NCBI RefSeq assembly: GCF_023146395.1
Contig: NZ_JAGLCD010000009.1
Coordinates: forward strand, 1-64,000
Direction of reading: 5' to 3'
Source: Aeromicrobium sp.
GTDB taxonomy: Bacteria; Actinomycetota; Actinomycetes; Propionibacteriales; Nocardioidaceae
Length of the DNA stretch: 64,000 bases
Shown here: in pieces, positions 41,347 through 49,553 of the stretch
Numbering within the stretch: the first letter of the stretch is position 1
How the letters are laid out: every line of letters begins with the position of its first letter
Notes under the pieces: generated by a model
Seen by the model: only the letters and a program-made list of their open reading frames with translations
Databases searched by the model: none
What the model was told of the DNA's origin: nothing
Made by a program: the position numbers and the translations under genes

Positions 41347-41708
41347 CGGCGAACGGGAACCTTGTGCAGCCGCCCCATCTCGATTATCCATTCGTGAGGT
41401 GCAATGCGATGTATCGATGCGACTCCATGATTCGACACTCTGATGCGACGTCGATGCGAAGACCACACTCGCCGATTTCCCGGTTGTGGTCAGTGAGTTG
41501 ACCTGAGGCGACGCCGGAAGGCCGAATCCAGATTTCCATCCGCTCCGCGGGGTTTGTGGTGTGTCAGGCGTCGTGTGCTCGGCCGCATGCTCGAACATGC
41601 TTCAGTTCGGGTGAGTTCGTTGCTCAGGAATTCCACGCCACGTGCGGGATGGTCTCTCCTGCGAGAGGTGCCTAGTTCACCCGGTGGGTCGGTGGGCGTC
41701 GAGCCGCG
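41347..41708. other. Control region between the winged-helix gene and the next gene
   Basis: 362 bases without a convincing gene. It holds the ATGCGA repeats and is locally AT-richer than its surroundings. The minus-strand open frame through it lacks normal codon bias. Confidence 0.5.
41404..41459. promoter_or_regulatory. Four ATGCGA direct repeats upstream of the winged-helix gene
   Basis: ATGCGA starts at 41404, 41417, 41443 and 41454; three of the copies extend to GATGCGA. Start-to-start distances are 13, 26 and 11 bases. They lie at the 5' side of the winged-helix gene, partly inside its longest possible frame, and look like an operator or iteron cluster. Confidence 0.5.
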
Positions 41709-42110
41709 TTACTGACCCATCTGGAAGACCCGGTCCACGTCCCGCTGGCTCATGCCGAACAGCACGTTCGGCGCCACGTACTTGTATGAATAGCCGACGA
41801 TGAGAGCCGCGGCGATCAACTCACCATTGCTGATGTACTCCCCTCGAGCTCGCTCGATGTAGCCCTTGATCGGGTAACTGTTCTGCGTCGGGGTCTGGAT
41901 GGGGGCGATGTTGTCCTTCAGCCAGGCAACGAGCTGCATGATGGTCGTTTCGCGCTGCAAGAGTTCGGAACGTCCCTCGGCGACTTCGGACCCCTGCTGC
42001 TCGCGGGTCTTCCTGTTCGCGTCGAAGGCGCCGATCCCGAAGGTGTTGAGCTCCGGGTGTTGCTGCATCACTTCGACCAAGGTGGCGGGCGATCCATCGG
42101 TGCTTGCCAT
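41709..42110 (-). CDS. Small conserved-looking protein, unknown function
   Basis: 133 residues, soluble, no signal peptide. Recognisable stretches are HPELNTFGIGAFDANRKTREQQG and a C-terminal helical part (ELIAAALIVGYSYKYVAPNVLFGMSQRDVDRVFQ). I recognise no family. It has good codon bias and a clear ATG. It stands alone between two control regions of the element. Confidence 0.55.
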   Translation of the reverse strand: MASTDGSPATLVEVMQQHPELNTFGIGAFDANRKTREQQGSEVAEGRSELLQRETTIMQLVAWLKDNIAPIQTPTQNSYPIKGYIERARGEYISNGELIAAALIVGYSYKYVAPNVLFGMSQRDVDRVFQMGQ

Positions 42111-42517
42111 GTCGCCATTCTGCCCCAGCGTCAGCCCGCTCCGGGCGGTTCTGCGACCGTCTGAAGTTGAGCGGCTGAGGGCCGCCCCGCGGTGGCCAGG
42201 CCGACACGTGTCCGGCGTGTTTGGGTCTGCGGCGTGCCGCGCGCGGGCTGCCCCTACAAAGACCTCTAGCTCGAGTGGAAGCGTGACGGCCGCGACTGGG
42301 TCGCGCGGGTGGCCTGGGTCCTGGACCGAGACGAATCCAGAGCCGGCGAGACGACCTACGTGGTGGCCTGGGTGCCCCGTCGACTACTCGGGCCAGTTCG
42401 GTCAGATCCGAATGACGCGGGCCCACACCGTTCTCGTCGGTGAAGGGTTGCAGTAGCCCTGCGGCGAATGTGCCGCACGCCCATGGATTCGCGCCGCGCG
42501 CCGAGTGTCGGGGTCTG
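42111..42517. other. Gene-poor stretch with a decayed gene remnant
   Basis: 407 bases. The only coding signal is the plus-strand remnant at 42252-42443. The minus-strand frame across the region is a shadow. Nothing else was identified. Confidence 0.5.
42252..42443 (+). pseudogene. Remnant of a small Trp-rich protein, interrupted by a stop
   Basis: The frame after an in-frame TAG at 42267-42269 reads LEWKRDGRDWVARVAWVLDR and continues with GETTYVVAWVPRRLL to a TGA at 42441. It has coding-like third-position GC, but no start codon or ribosome site in the expected place, and the residues before the stop (CPYKDL) continue the same style. It looks like a broken gene; sequencing error is another option. 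Confidence 0.4.
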
Positions 42518-42850
42518 TCAATCCAAGCCGATCCCGCGGCCGAGATCACCGTGCAGCTGTCGCAGCCGATCGACATTGACCGAGTGGGCCCGGCGTCGGA
42601 CGTCCGGCTCGGAGCGAGGTGGCTGAACGAGCAGGACGCCGAGCTCCTCGAGTACTGCCAGATGCCTCTGGAGGTTGGCCCGATTCACGTTCAGGCGCTC
42701 CGCGAGCTCGGTCTGTGTGGCCGGTCCCTCGACGAGCAGTGATCGGATCGCTGCGGCCTTGACGCGGTTGCCGAGCGCGTCGATCGCGGCACCGACCTCG
42801 GCGGGGAGATCGGGTTGGGCGACGCTTGGCATGTCGGCCATTGTCATCAC
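42518..42850 (-). CDS. Small winged-helix (ArsR/MarR-like) regulator
   Basis: 110 residues. GNRVKAAAIRSLLVEGPATQTELAERLNVNRANLQRHLAVLEELGVLLVQPP is a clear winged helix with a recognition helix (NRANLQRHLAVLE) and wing. No metal-binding cysteines are seen. It is divergent from the SSB-like gene with a 50-base gap that contains TAGTAT 15 bases before its GTG, so it probably controls both. Start GTG 42850 or ATG 42847. Confidence 0.78.
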   Translation of the reverse strand: MMTMADMPSVAQPDLPAEVGAAIDALGNRVKAAAIRSLLVEGPATQTELAERLNVNRANLQRHLAVLEELGVLLVQPPRSEPDVRRRAHSVNVDRLRQLHGDLGRGIGLD

Positions 42851-42900
42851 CGCGGCGGCAGTCCCATACTAGTGCCACATTAACCGGCATTAGGAGGGAC

Positions 42901-43224
42901 ATGAGCATCCACGTTGTCGTTATAGGCACGCTTCTCGCGAAGCCCGAGCCCATTGACTCGAGGCGCGGCGACGTCGTCGCGGTCATGATCGGGACTCAGC
43001 AAGAAGTCCACCACCACGGGCGGGTGTGCGTCATCGACACCGTGCCAACGGCCGAGCTGGTCTGCATCGATGAGCTCGCCTCCGAGCTGCTGCGCTTCGA
43101 GCGAGGCGACCGCGTCGAGGTCCGGGGCAGGATGACCGTCTCGTGCCAGCTGGAACAGACCACGAATCCATTCGCCACGGGACGCGTGAGCTTCCACGGT
43201 GAGTCGATCTCCCGCGTCAGTTGA
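42901..43224 (+). CDS. Short single-stranded DNA-binding-like (OB-fold) protein
   Basis: 107 residues. MSIHVVVIGTLLAKPEP resembles the first strand of SSB proteins, and FERGDRVEVRGRMTV matches the SSB strand 'GDRVxVEGR'. It lacks the acidic SSB tail. Conjugative elements often carry their own SSB. AGGAGGG lies four bases before the ATG. Divergent from the HTH regulator. Assignment rests on motif style, so it is moderate. Confidence 0.6.
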   Translation: MSIHVVVIGTLLAKPEPIDSRRGDVVAVMIGTQQEVHHHGRVCVIDTVPTAELVCIDELASELLRFERGDRVEVRGRMTVSCQLEQTTNPFATGRVSFHGESISRVS

Positions 43225-43420
43225 CGTCGAAGACGTGCGATACGACAAGGTTGCTCGACGGCGGTTGCCCAGCCCGAACAGTCCGAGGGTGGCCCGTTGA
43301 GGATCGACCAGAGAGCCGAGGTCTGTCTGTGCTTCCGCGGCGTCTGGTGATCTGATTTGACGACGATCGGCACAGTCCGAACCGCGAAGTCGCGCTTCTG
43401 CTCTGACTTTCTGAACTTTC

Positions 43421-43498
43421 GGGGGTACGTGCTCTGACCTGTGTAAACGTGGACGTACTCCCTACGTACCCCCCTGGTTTCGAGGCTTCGGGGGTACG
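43421..43498. repeat. Three GGGGGTACG elements, two direct and one inverted
   Basis: Direct copies at 43421-43429 and 43490-43498, both preceded by TTC, and an inverted copy (CGTACCCCC) at 43465-43473. The first and the inverted copy can form a long-range stem through GGGGGTACGT / ACGTACCCCC. Such spacing is typical of binding sites for a regulator or replication protein. Confidence 0.6.
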
Positions 43499-43501
43499 AA
43501 A

Positions 43502-43517
43502 GCGGTGACGTCACCGC
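43502..43517. promoter_or_regulatory. Perfect 16-base palindrome GCGGTGACGTCACCGC
   Basis: A perfect inverted repeat with centre TGACGTCA, 39 bases before the start of the next gene. Likely an operator of the conjugation operon. Confidence 0.55.
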
Positions 43518-43526
43518 AGTTCATTT

Positions 43527-43544
43527 CTTGCTGTCCGCAGCAAG
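43527..43544 (+). promoter_or_regulatory. Hairpin overlapping the leader before 43557
   Basis: CTTGCTG (43527-43533) pairs with CAGCAAG (43538-43544) around TCCG. The following GAAGGA is the ribosome site of the next gene, so the stem sits next to the start region and could tune translation. Confidence 0.4.
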
Positions 43545-43556
43545 GAAGGAACTGTC

Positions 43557-44390
43557 ATGAGCATCGCCACCGTCCTCGGGGTCGAGTCAACGTCGACGCC
43601 TGCACTCCGTGAAGCACACACCCGCTGGCACGACTGGATCGAGTTGGAGCCCGCACTCGACATCGGTGTCGACCTCCTCGACCTCGGCACGTGGTCGTGG
43701 ACCCGAGACCCCCGGACCGACGACGTCCTCCGCGCCCTCGCCCGACTCGGCTCTCCCCGCGGCCACGACGAGCCCTTGGCTGCCACGATCCTCGCTTGGT
43801 TGCTCACGCCCGGGGCGACGTCGATAGCCCGACAGGCCACGTCGCCGGCAGCACCGAACGGTGTCGACGAACTGACAGCCAGTGCGCTCTGGGTCGCCTG
43901 CCGCGAAGCTGAATGGGAGAAGCCCGCCCCCATTGCTCCCTGCGTCCTGCGGATCGTCCGCCGCGCCGTCCAAGCCGAGCTTGGCTTCGGAGAAGGTTGC
44001 AAGCGAGCTGACCGGGCATGGGCAGCCACCAACCCGTGGGACCCGCAGTGGGGTGCGTGGGAGATCGTCATTGATCCCCACCGGCCGTCGTCGAGCACGG
44101 CTGCGTCTGAGCTCCTCGAGCTCTTGGACGATGCCGTCACATCACAGGTCATCACTCCAGCAGACCTCGAGCTTCTTGTGGACATCGCCATCGCGACGGA
44201 CGAGCTGGAGCTCGGCGCGGGAGCGCCCGCACGGCGCCAGGCTTGCGGACTGGGGAGTCGAGCTGCTGCCACTGTCGTCGCCGATCGTCTCGGCCTGCAC
44301 GAGGTCACCGTCCGACGTCGGCTGCGGCGCTGCCTCCACGACCTGACCGAGTTCGCGGCCGGCGCCCTTCACGAGCCGACCGCAGCGTGA
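43557..44390 (+). CDS. Element-encoded HTH protein, unknown function
   Basis: 277 residues. The N-terminal 200 residues are alpha-helical and Trp-containing (TRWHDWIELEPALDIGVDLLDLGTWSWTRDPRTDDVLRAL) with no known domain. The C-terminus has a helix-turn-helix of sigma-region-4 style: AAATVVADRLGLHEVTVRRRLRRCLHDL. First gene of the conjugation operon, behind the palindromic control region, so a regulator role is plausible. GAAGGA precedes the ATG. Confidence 0.65.
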   Translation: MSIATVLGVESTSTPALREAHTRWHDWIELEPALDIGVDLLDLGTWSWTRDPRTDDVLRALARLGSPRGHDEPLAATILAWLLTPGATSIARQATSPAAPNGVDELTASALWVACREAEWEKPAPIAPCVLRIVRRAVQAELGFGEGCKRADRAWAATNPWDPQWGAWEIVIDPHRPSSSTAASELLELLDDAVTSQVITPADLELLVDIAIATDELELGAGAPARRQACGLGSRAAATVVADRLGLHEVTVRRRLRRCLHDLTEFAAGALHEPTAA

Positions 44391-44428
44391 TCACCACACA
44401 TGACCGTTCGGCCTTGTGTGCCGAGGTG

Positions 44429-44632
44429 ATGACGATGTCGAGCGATCACAACCAGATCGACGCGCTGTTCGAGACAGCGGCACAAGAGGGACCGGCCTTG
44501 GCGGACCTCGACGGTGCACTTAGCCGGCTCAAGGCAGCACGGGCCGCCAAGCTCGAGCTGTCACAGCTGGGCGCTCCGGCGCTCCGTGGCGAGATCGTTC
44601 GCCGCAGCCGTGCGATGGGCGGTGGTCTCTGA
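44429..44632 (+). CDS. Small helical protein of the conjugation operon
   Basis: 67 residues, no signal or membrane segment: DHNQIDALFETAAQEGPALADLDGALSRLKAARAAKLEL ... IVRRSRAM. Starts at ATG 44429, with ATG 44435 possible. It overlaps the next gene (TGATG). Function unknown. Confidence 0.6.
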   Translation: MTMSSDHNQIDALFETAAQEGPALADLDGALSRLKAARAAKLELSQLGAPALRGEIVRRSRAMGGGL

Positions 44633-45423
44633 TGGCCTTCTCACTGGCCGAGGTCCAACGAGCGGCCGCCGCGCTCGAGTCCGGCGAGTTCCAGACGGGA
44701 CCGCCAGGTCAACGCCGCGCGCAAGCGACCCACGAGACGTGGGACCCCGCCGAGGCCGTCATCGTGATCGCCGGCGCTGCAGCACGGGTTGGCACCACCG
44801 TCGCCGCCACGGCTATCGCCGAAGCTGCCGCCACCGAAGTGCGCATGGTCGAGGCAGGCCCGATGCACACCACCGGCCTGGCCGAGGCCACCACCGCCGA
44901 GCTTGGCGTGCGCGCGACCGGATGGCGTCAAGGCCAACGAGACCTGGTGTTGATCGAGCGCACCACCAGCTCCCACGAGCGACCCGAGAATGTCCCGCCC
45001 CCGGCGCCGACAGAGCGGGGTTTGACGGTCGTCGACATCAGCTGGGACCTGACTCGTGTGGTCGCTTCGGGCTCATGGCTCGCCGTGGCGCTCGCTTCAC
45101 ACCCGCTGGTTCTGACCACCACCGCAACAGCACCCGGGATGCGCGCTCTCGAGGCCGCCATCGACGTGTGCGGGCGCGACGACGTCCACGCGATGGTGCT
45201 CGGTCCCGACCGCAAGAAGTGGCCCAAGACCGTCACTGTCGCCGCCACCGGTGCCGTCGAGCAGCTGGCACAGCGCGGCCGACTCCACACGATCCCGTTC
45301 GACCGTCACCTCGCGGTCACCGGCCTCGACCGCGCACCACTACCTCCCGCAGTCCGGCGGGCAGCCAAGTCCGCGCTCACCTCCGTCACTCGCCCACCGG
45401 AAGGAAACGCCCATGTCCGTTGA
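44632..45423 (+). CDS. ParA/MinD-like protein with altered Walker A
   Basis: 263 residues. After a short helical start, AVIVIAGAAARVGTTVAATAIAEAA takes the place of a deviant Walker A; the signature lysine before GTT is replaced by valine. RGLTVVDISWDL resembles the Walker B strand. It is probably a non-hydrolysing scaffold of the ParA fold that places the conjugation machinery. It is the second such protein in the element, the other being at 29119. Confidence 0.65.
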   Translation: MAFSLAEVQRAAAALESGEFQTGPPGQRRAQATHETWDPAEAVIVIAGAAARVGTTVAATAIAEAAATEVRMVEAGPMHTTGLAEATTAELGVRATGWRQGQRDLVLIERTTSSHERPENVPPPAPTERGLTVVDISWDLTRVVASGSWLAVALASHPLVLTTTATAPGMRALEAAIDVCGRDDVHAMVLGPDRKKWPKTVTVAATGAVEQLAQRGRLHTIPFDRHLAVTGLDRAPLPPAVRRAAKSALTSVTRPPEGNAHVR

Positions 45424-45706
45424 GTCAATCGGCAACCAGATCGCGACGCAGGTCTGCCCCATCGCTCCTCCAGGTGCCCAGGTCCACGTCGACCAGGTCC
45501 AGGGCTACGTGATGTGGGGAGTCATCATCATGATGGGCATCGCCGCGCTCGTCGGCATCGGCGCCGTCGTCGGCGGCCGCATGTTCTCGATGACCCACGC
45601 CTCCAAGGTCGGAGTCATCTCCGTCGTCGTGGTCATGATCAGCGCCATCGCCCTGCTGATCATACCCGGCATGCTGGCCGCGATCCTCGGCGACGGCTGC
45701 GTGTGA
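45413..45706 (+). CDS. Small membrane protein, VirB2/pilin-like position
   Basis: 97 residues with two hydrophobic helices (VMWGVIIMMGIAALVGIGAVVGG and VGVISVVVVMISAIALLIIPGMLAAIL) and a cysteine near each end of the chain. Size and two-helix layout resemble VirB2/TrbC major subunits of type IV secretion. It starts inside the end of the previous gene with GAAGGAA upstream and is directly followed by the VirB8-like gene. Confidence 0.7.
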   Translation: MSVESIGNQIATQVCPIAPPGAQVHVDQVQGYVMWGVIIMMGIAALVGIGAVVGGRMFSMTHASKVGVISVVVVMISAIALLIIPGMLAAILGDGCV

Positions 45707-45709
45707 GCG

Positions 45710-46546
45710 ATGTTCGCCAAGCGAAGCAACAGCCCGGCGCCAGCGGACGTGGTCGAGCCATGGTCGCGTCAGCGGCTGCAAGCCCTTCTCGCGGGCGCGG
45801 GCGTCTTCGCGGTGCTGCTGGCTCTTGGCCTGGGATACGCCACGGTGCGCATCGTGGCCTCGGCTACAGAACCCGCCCAGCCCGACGCGGCCGAGATCGC
45901 GGAGGAGTTCCCAGTCGGCCCCGATGGCGTTCGTGGCGACGGCTACCGCAACGCCGTCGCTGCCGCTCCGATGCTCGAGATCACCGAGGCTGACCTTCGC
46001 CCGGCCGCACCCTCGCTCGAACCAGCGAGGACTCTGGCGATGCCGGGGGCTACCGACACCGGCACGGCGGATGTGCCGACCGGCTACCCCCACACCCCCG
46101 AAGGGGCCGTGGCCCAGCTGACGTCGATCATCACCACGGCCCTGACTCCCATGGACACCGACGCCGCGCGATTCGTCTTCGAGCACTGGTCCGACCCCCA
46201 GGCGAACTACCTGGAGTGGCCGATCGCTCAGTCGATCCGGGCCTTCCACGCCTCGGCCGGAACCAGCAACGGCGACCCCACGATCGAGACCAGCGCCCTC
46301 CCGGCCGCCGGCCAGGTCAAGGGCACCGACGGCGAGGACTGGGTCCTGGCGTGCGTCCTGTTCGACGTCCAGATCTCGCTAGCCAAGGAGACCCGTTTCG
46401 GGTTCGGCCACTGCGAACGGATGCAGTGGGACGGCACCCGATGGGAGATCGCCGCCGGAACAGCACCGGCCGTCGCCCCGTCCACGTGGCCCGGCTCTCA
46501 GCGCAGCATCGACGCGGGCTGGCGCACCCTCGAGCAGAAGGACTGA
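45710..46546 (+). CDS. VirB8/TcpC-like conjugal transfer protein
   Basis: 278 residues. A short cytoplasmic start, one membrane segment at about 28-50 (LLAGAGVFAVLLALGLGYATVRIV), and an extracytoplasmic region with an NTF2-like domain in its second half (YLEWPIAQSIRAFHASAG ... WVLACVLFDVQISL ... ERMQWDGTRWEIAAGTAPA). This is the layout of TcpC/VirB8 proteins, which assemble the secretion channel. Three bases after the small membrane protein gene. Confidence 0.75.
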   Translation: MFAKRSNSPAPADVVEPWSRQRLQALLAGAGVFAVLLALGLGYATVRIVASATEPAQPDAAEIAEEFPVGPDGVRGDGYRNAVAAAPMLEITEADLRPAAPSLEPARTLAMPGATDTGTADVPTGYPHTPEGAVAQLTSIITTALTPMDTDAARFVFEHWSDPQANYLEWPIAQSIRAFHASAGTSNGDPTIETSALPAAGQVKGTDGEDWVLACVLFDVQISLAKETRFGFGHCERMQWDGTRWEIAAGTAPAVAPSTWPGSQRSIDAGWRTLEQKD

Positions 46547-46550
46547 CCCC

Positions 46551-48008
46551 ATGCGCTCCACACTCGTGCAACCTGCTGCCGGCCCCCTGGACTTCCTGGG
46601 ACCCCTGAACCCCTTCGGCATCGCCGGCGACGCCATCGGCGAGGCTGCCGCCAGCGCCTGGGTCGGGATCATGTGGGCCATCTTCGACTCCGGCCTGTGG
46701 ATCCTGCGCCTCTGCCTGAGCGCGGTCGACTACTTCATGACCCCCGACCTCAGCGAGACCGGCCCGGCCGCCGAGGTCTACAAGACCACGTTCTGGGTCG
46801 CGGCCACCCTGGTCACTCTGATGGCCCTGGCGCAGATCGGTGTGGCCGTATTCCGCCGCGACGGCAAGAGCCTGGGCCGGGTCCTGCTCGGGGCTGGCCA
46901 GTTCGTGGGTGTGTGGTTCTGCTGGATCGCCTACTCGGTAGCCATCGTCGCCGCCGCTGGAGGACTGACGAAGGCCCTGATGAAGTCGATGCTGAACGTC
47001 GACAACTGGTCACAGTGGAACCCGCTCGGCTACGGCAACGCCGTCTCGGACTCGATGCAGATCGCTCTCGCCACGGTCATGGGTGTCATGGGGATCTTCC
47101 TCTGGGTCGCGGCCATCGGCCACTTCGTCATCATGCTCATGCGTGCAGTCGCCTTGTTGATCCTCGGCGGCACCTCGGTCATCTCGGCGGCCGGCCTGGT
47201 CTCCGAATCCGGCAAGTCCTGGTTCTGGAAGTCGGTGCGCTGGTTCCACGCCGCCGCCCTCACCCCGGTCCTGAGCGTGCTGATCCTCGGCATCGGTGTG
47301 CAACTGACCTCCGGAATCGGCCAAGGATTCGCCGACTCGACCGAGAAGACCCTCGGCACGGCCCTGCCGGCTGTGGTCATCATCGTCATCTCGATCGGGT
47401 CACCGGTCGTGCTGTTCCGGCTGCTCGCCTTCGTCGACCCCGGCACAAGCAGCGGCGCCTCCATGCGAGCCGGCCTGGACGCCGCAGGGGGCCTCGGTGG
47501 ACTGCTCGGTGGCCAGTCCGGTGGCGGTCAGAGCTCGGCGGCCTCGACGTCGACGAGCTCGGGTCAGTCCCAGGGCGAACAGTCGGGCAGCGACGCGACC
47601 TCGGCGCGAATGACAGGCGGCATAGCCAAGATGCTCGGCACGTACGGGCAGGGCATTCAGGCGCTCACCTCGGCCTCGGGCAAGCTCTCTTCGGTCGGCG
47701 CCGACGAGATGAACCAGACCGCGGTCGGCAGCGGCGACTACTTCCCCGACCAAGGCTCATCTCGCCAGTTCAACCCCGACCAGCGCGACACCGCCGACAC
47801 CGACGGCGACAGCAACACCTCCTCACCGGGCGCCAGGGGCGGGACACTGCCACCCCCGCCGAGCCCGCCCAGCTCCCAGCCGCCCGGAGGCGGGGGAGCG
47901 CCAGGCGGTGGTGGCGCAGCCGGAGGCGGAGGTGGCGCTGGTGGTGGCGCTGCCGCCGGAGGCGGTGGCGGGGCCGCGGCCGCTGGTGGCGTCCCCCCGG
48001 TCGCCTGA
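46551..48008 (+). CDS. TrbL/VirB6-like polytopic membrane protein
   Basis: 485 residues. About seven to eight membrane segments in the first ~310 residues (TFWVAATLVTLMALAQIGVAVF, FVGVWFCWIAYSVAIVAAAGGL, IALATVMGVMGIFLWVAAIGHFVIMLMR and others), then a hydrophilic Ser/Gln-rich region and a C-terminal tail made almost only of Gly, Ala and Pro. Typical of the VirB6/TrbL channel subunit in actinobacterial type IV systems. Confidence 0.82.
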   Translation: MRSTLVQPAAGPLDFLGPLNPFGIAGDAIGEAAASAWVGIMWAIFDSGLWILRLCLSAVDYFMTPDLSETGPAAEVYKTTFWVAATLVTLMALAQIGVAVFRRDGKSLGRVLLGAGQFVGVWFCWIAYSVAIVAAAGGLTKALMKSMLNVDNWSQWNPLGYGNAVSDSMQIALATVMGVMGIFLWVAAIGHFVIMLMRAVALLILGGTSVISAAGLVSESGKSWFWKSVRWFHAAALTPVLSVLILGIGVQLTSGIGQGFADSTEKTLGTALPAVVIIVISIGSPVVLFRLLAFVDPGTSSGASMRAGLDAAGGLGGLLGGQSGGGQSSAASTSTSSGQSQGEQSGSDATSARMTGGIAKMLGTYGQGIQALTSASGKLSSVGADEMNQTAVGSGDYFPDQGSSRQFNPDQRDTADTDGDSNTSSPGARGGTLPPPPSPPSSQPPGGGGAPGGGGAAGGGGGAGGGAAAGGGGGAAAAGGVPPVA

Positions 48009-48044
48009 TCACTTCCCGACAACGACCAACGAAAGCAGGACACC

Positions 48045-49553
48045 ATGACCGCGACCATCTACAACGACTACGGACGCGCTCGGGTCGGCTGGTTCTTCGG
48101 ACTCTCCGGGCTCCAGGTCGGCGCGGTGACCGCCGCGGGGTTCCCAGCCATCGTCGCCCTGTCTCGCGGGGCGGTGATCGAGTTCTTCGCTCTGGCTTTC
48201 GTCGGCGCCCTGACGATCGCGCTGGTCGTGGTGCCGGTCAAGGGCCGGTCGGCAACCGGGTGGCTGGTCTCGCTGGCGGCGTTCACCCTCGGGACGATGG
48301 CAGGGCGGACCCGGTTCCGCTCGCGCGCCGCAAGCGGCCAGCCGACTGCGCTTGCGGTTCCTGACCTGCCGGGACCGCTCAGCAGCGTCGAGATCCACGA
48401 GGGCGCTCCGCGAGGTCCGCAGCAGGCACGGTTGGCGATCGTCCAGAACCATTTCGCCCGCACGTGGGCGATGACGGCGGCGATCGTCCACCCCGGGATC
48501 GGCATGGCCGACCCATCGACTCGTCACCGGCACGGACTGGGGTTGGCCGAGCTGATCGAGATGAGCGCACGGACCGAGCTGATCGACGAGCTGCTGGTCA
48601 CCATCCGCACGGTCCCCGACGATGGCGCCGAGCGCACCCAGTGGGTCAGCAAGCACCGCCGCCCCGGCGGGCCTCAGCTGGCTCGCCGGGTCAACGATGA
48701 GCTCCAGGAGGCGCTCTCGAGCGGATCGGTGCGCACCGAGGCGTTCGTGACGTTCGTGGTGCCGGAGGGCCGCCTGGCCAAGGAGGCCAAGGAGGCCGGC
48801 GGCGGTCTGGCCGGGCGGGCCCAGAGCCTGTACATGCTCGCGGGCGAGGTCGAAGCACAGTTGAAGGCCTCGGTCGGGATGACCGAGGTGAGCTGGCTGA
48901 CCTCGCCGGCACTGGCGGCCGCGTGCCGGACCGGATTCGCACCAGGTGATCGTGCGGGCATCGTGAACGCCCTGGACGCCGCCGCGCAGGGCGAACGGGT
49001 CAACTCCGAGGTGCCATGGGCGCTGGCCGGCCCATCTGGTGCCGACAGCGTCGTGCGCCACTACTCCCACGACGCGTGGAACTCGGTCTCCTCGACCCTG
49101 AAGCTGCCTGACAAGGGAATGCTGATGGGTGCCCTCGCTCCGATCATCAACCCGACGGAGCCGGGTGAGAGGCGTTCGCTGGTCGTCTCTTTCCCGATCC
49201 TCGACCAGGCACGTGCTGAGTCCAAAGCGCGCAACAGCGAGTGGGGCGCCGACATCGCCGACGGTCTGCGCGAAAAGGGCAAGGTCAAGCAGCGCGCTCG
49301 TGAACGCGAGGACGCCGACAAGGTACGTCGTCTCGACACCAAGCTCGCCCGCGGCAGTGCCTTGACCCAGCCGTACGCCGTGGCCACGGTGACCGTGCCG
49401 AAGACAGTCCGTGCCGGTGAAGCTGGCCGGCGCCTGGACTCGTCGATCAGACGTGCCGGGTTGTCGCCGCTGCGCCTCGACCTGGCCCAGGACGTGGCCT
49501 TCGCGGCGTCGACGATCCCGCTCGGGGTCTCACTGGCCCGCGGGACGAACTGA
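48045..49553 (+). CDS. SCO6880-family type IV secretion protein (VirB3/VirB4 N-terminal-like)
   Basis: 502 residues. Membrane segments lie in the first 90 residues (FGLSGLQVGAVTAAGFPAIVALS, VIEFFALAFVGALTIALVVV), followed by a long soluble region (SSVEIHEGAPRGPQQARLAIVQNHFARTW ... SWLTSPALAAACRTGFAPGD). This matches the SCO6880 family, which stands in for VirB3 and the N-terminal half of VirB4 in actinobacterial conjugation. The ATPase half is the next gene, whose ATG overlaps this stop region. Confidence 0.82.
   Translation: MTATIYNDYGRARVGWFFGLSGLQVGAVTAAGFPAIVALSRGAVIEFFALAFVGALTIALVVVPVKGRSATGWLVSLAAFTLGTMAGRTRFRSRAASGQPTALAVPDLPGPLSSVEIHEGAPRGPQQARLAIVQNHFARTWAMTAAIVHPGIGMADPSTRHRHGLGLAELIEMSARTELIDELLVTIRTVPDDGAERTQWVSKHRRPGGPQLARRVNDELQEALSSGSVRTEAFVTFVVPEGRLAKEAKEAGGGLAGRAQSLYMLAGEVEAQLKASVGMTEVSWLTSPALAAACRTGFAPGDRAGIVNALDAAAQGERVNSEVPWALAGPSGADSVVRHYSHDAWNSVSSTLKLPDKGMLMGALAPIINPTEPGERRSLVVSFPILDQARAESKARNSEWGADIADGLREKGKVKQRAREREDADKVRRLDTKLARGSALTQPYAVATVTVPKTVRAGEAGRRLDSSIRRAGLSPLRLDLAQDVAFAASTIPLGVSLARGTN

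Larger units (their letters stand above)
43225..43556. promoter_or_regulatory. Control region of the conjugation operon
   Basis: 332 gene-free bases before the conjugation gene block. It contains three GGGGGTACG elements, a perfect 16-base palindrome and a small hairpin, listed separately. The first half (43225-43400) shows nothing recognisable. Confidence 0.6.
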
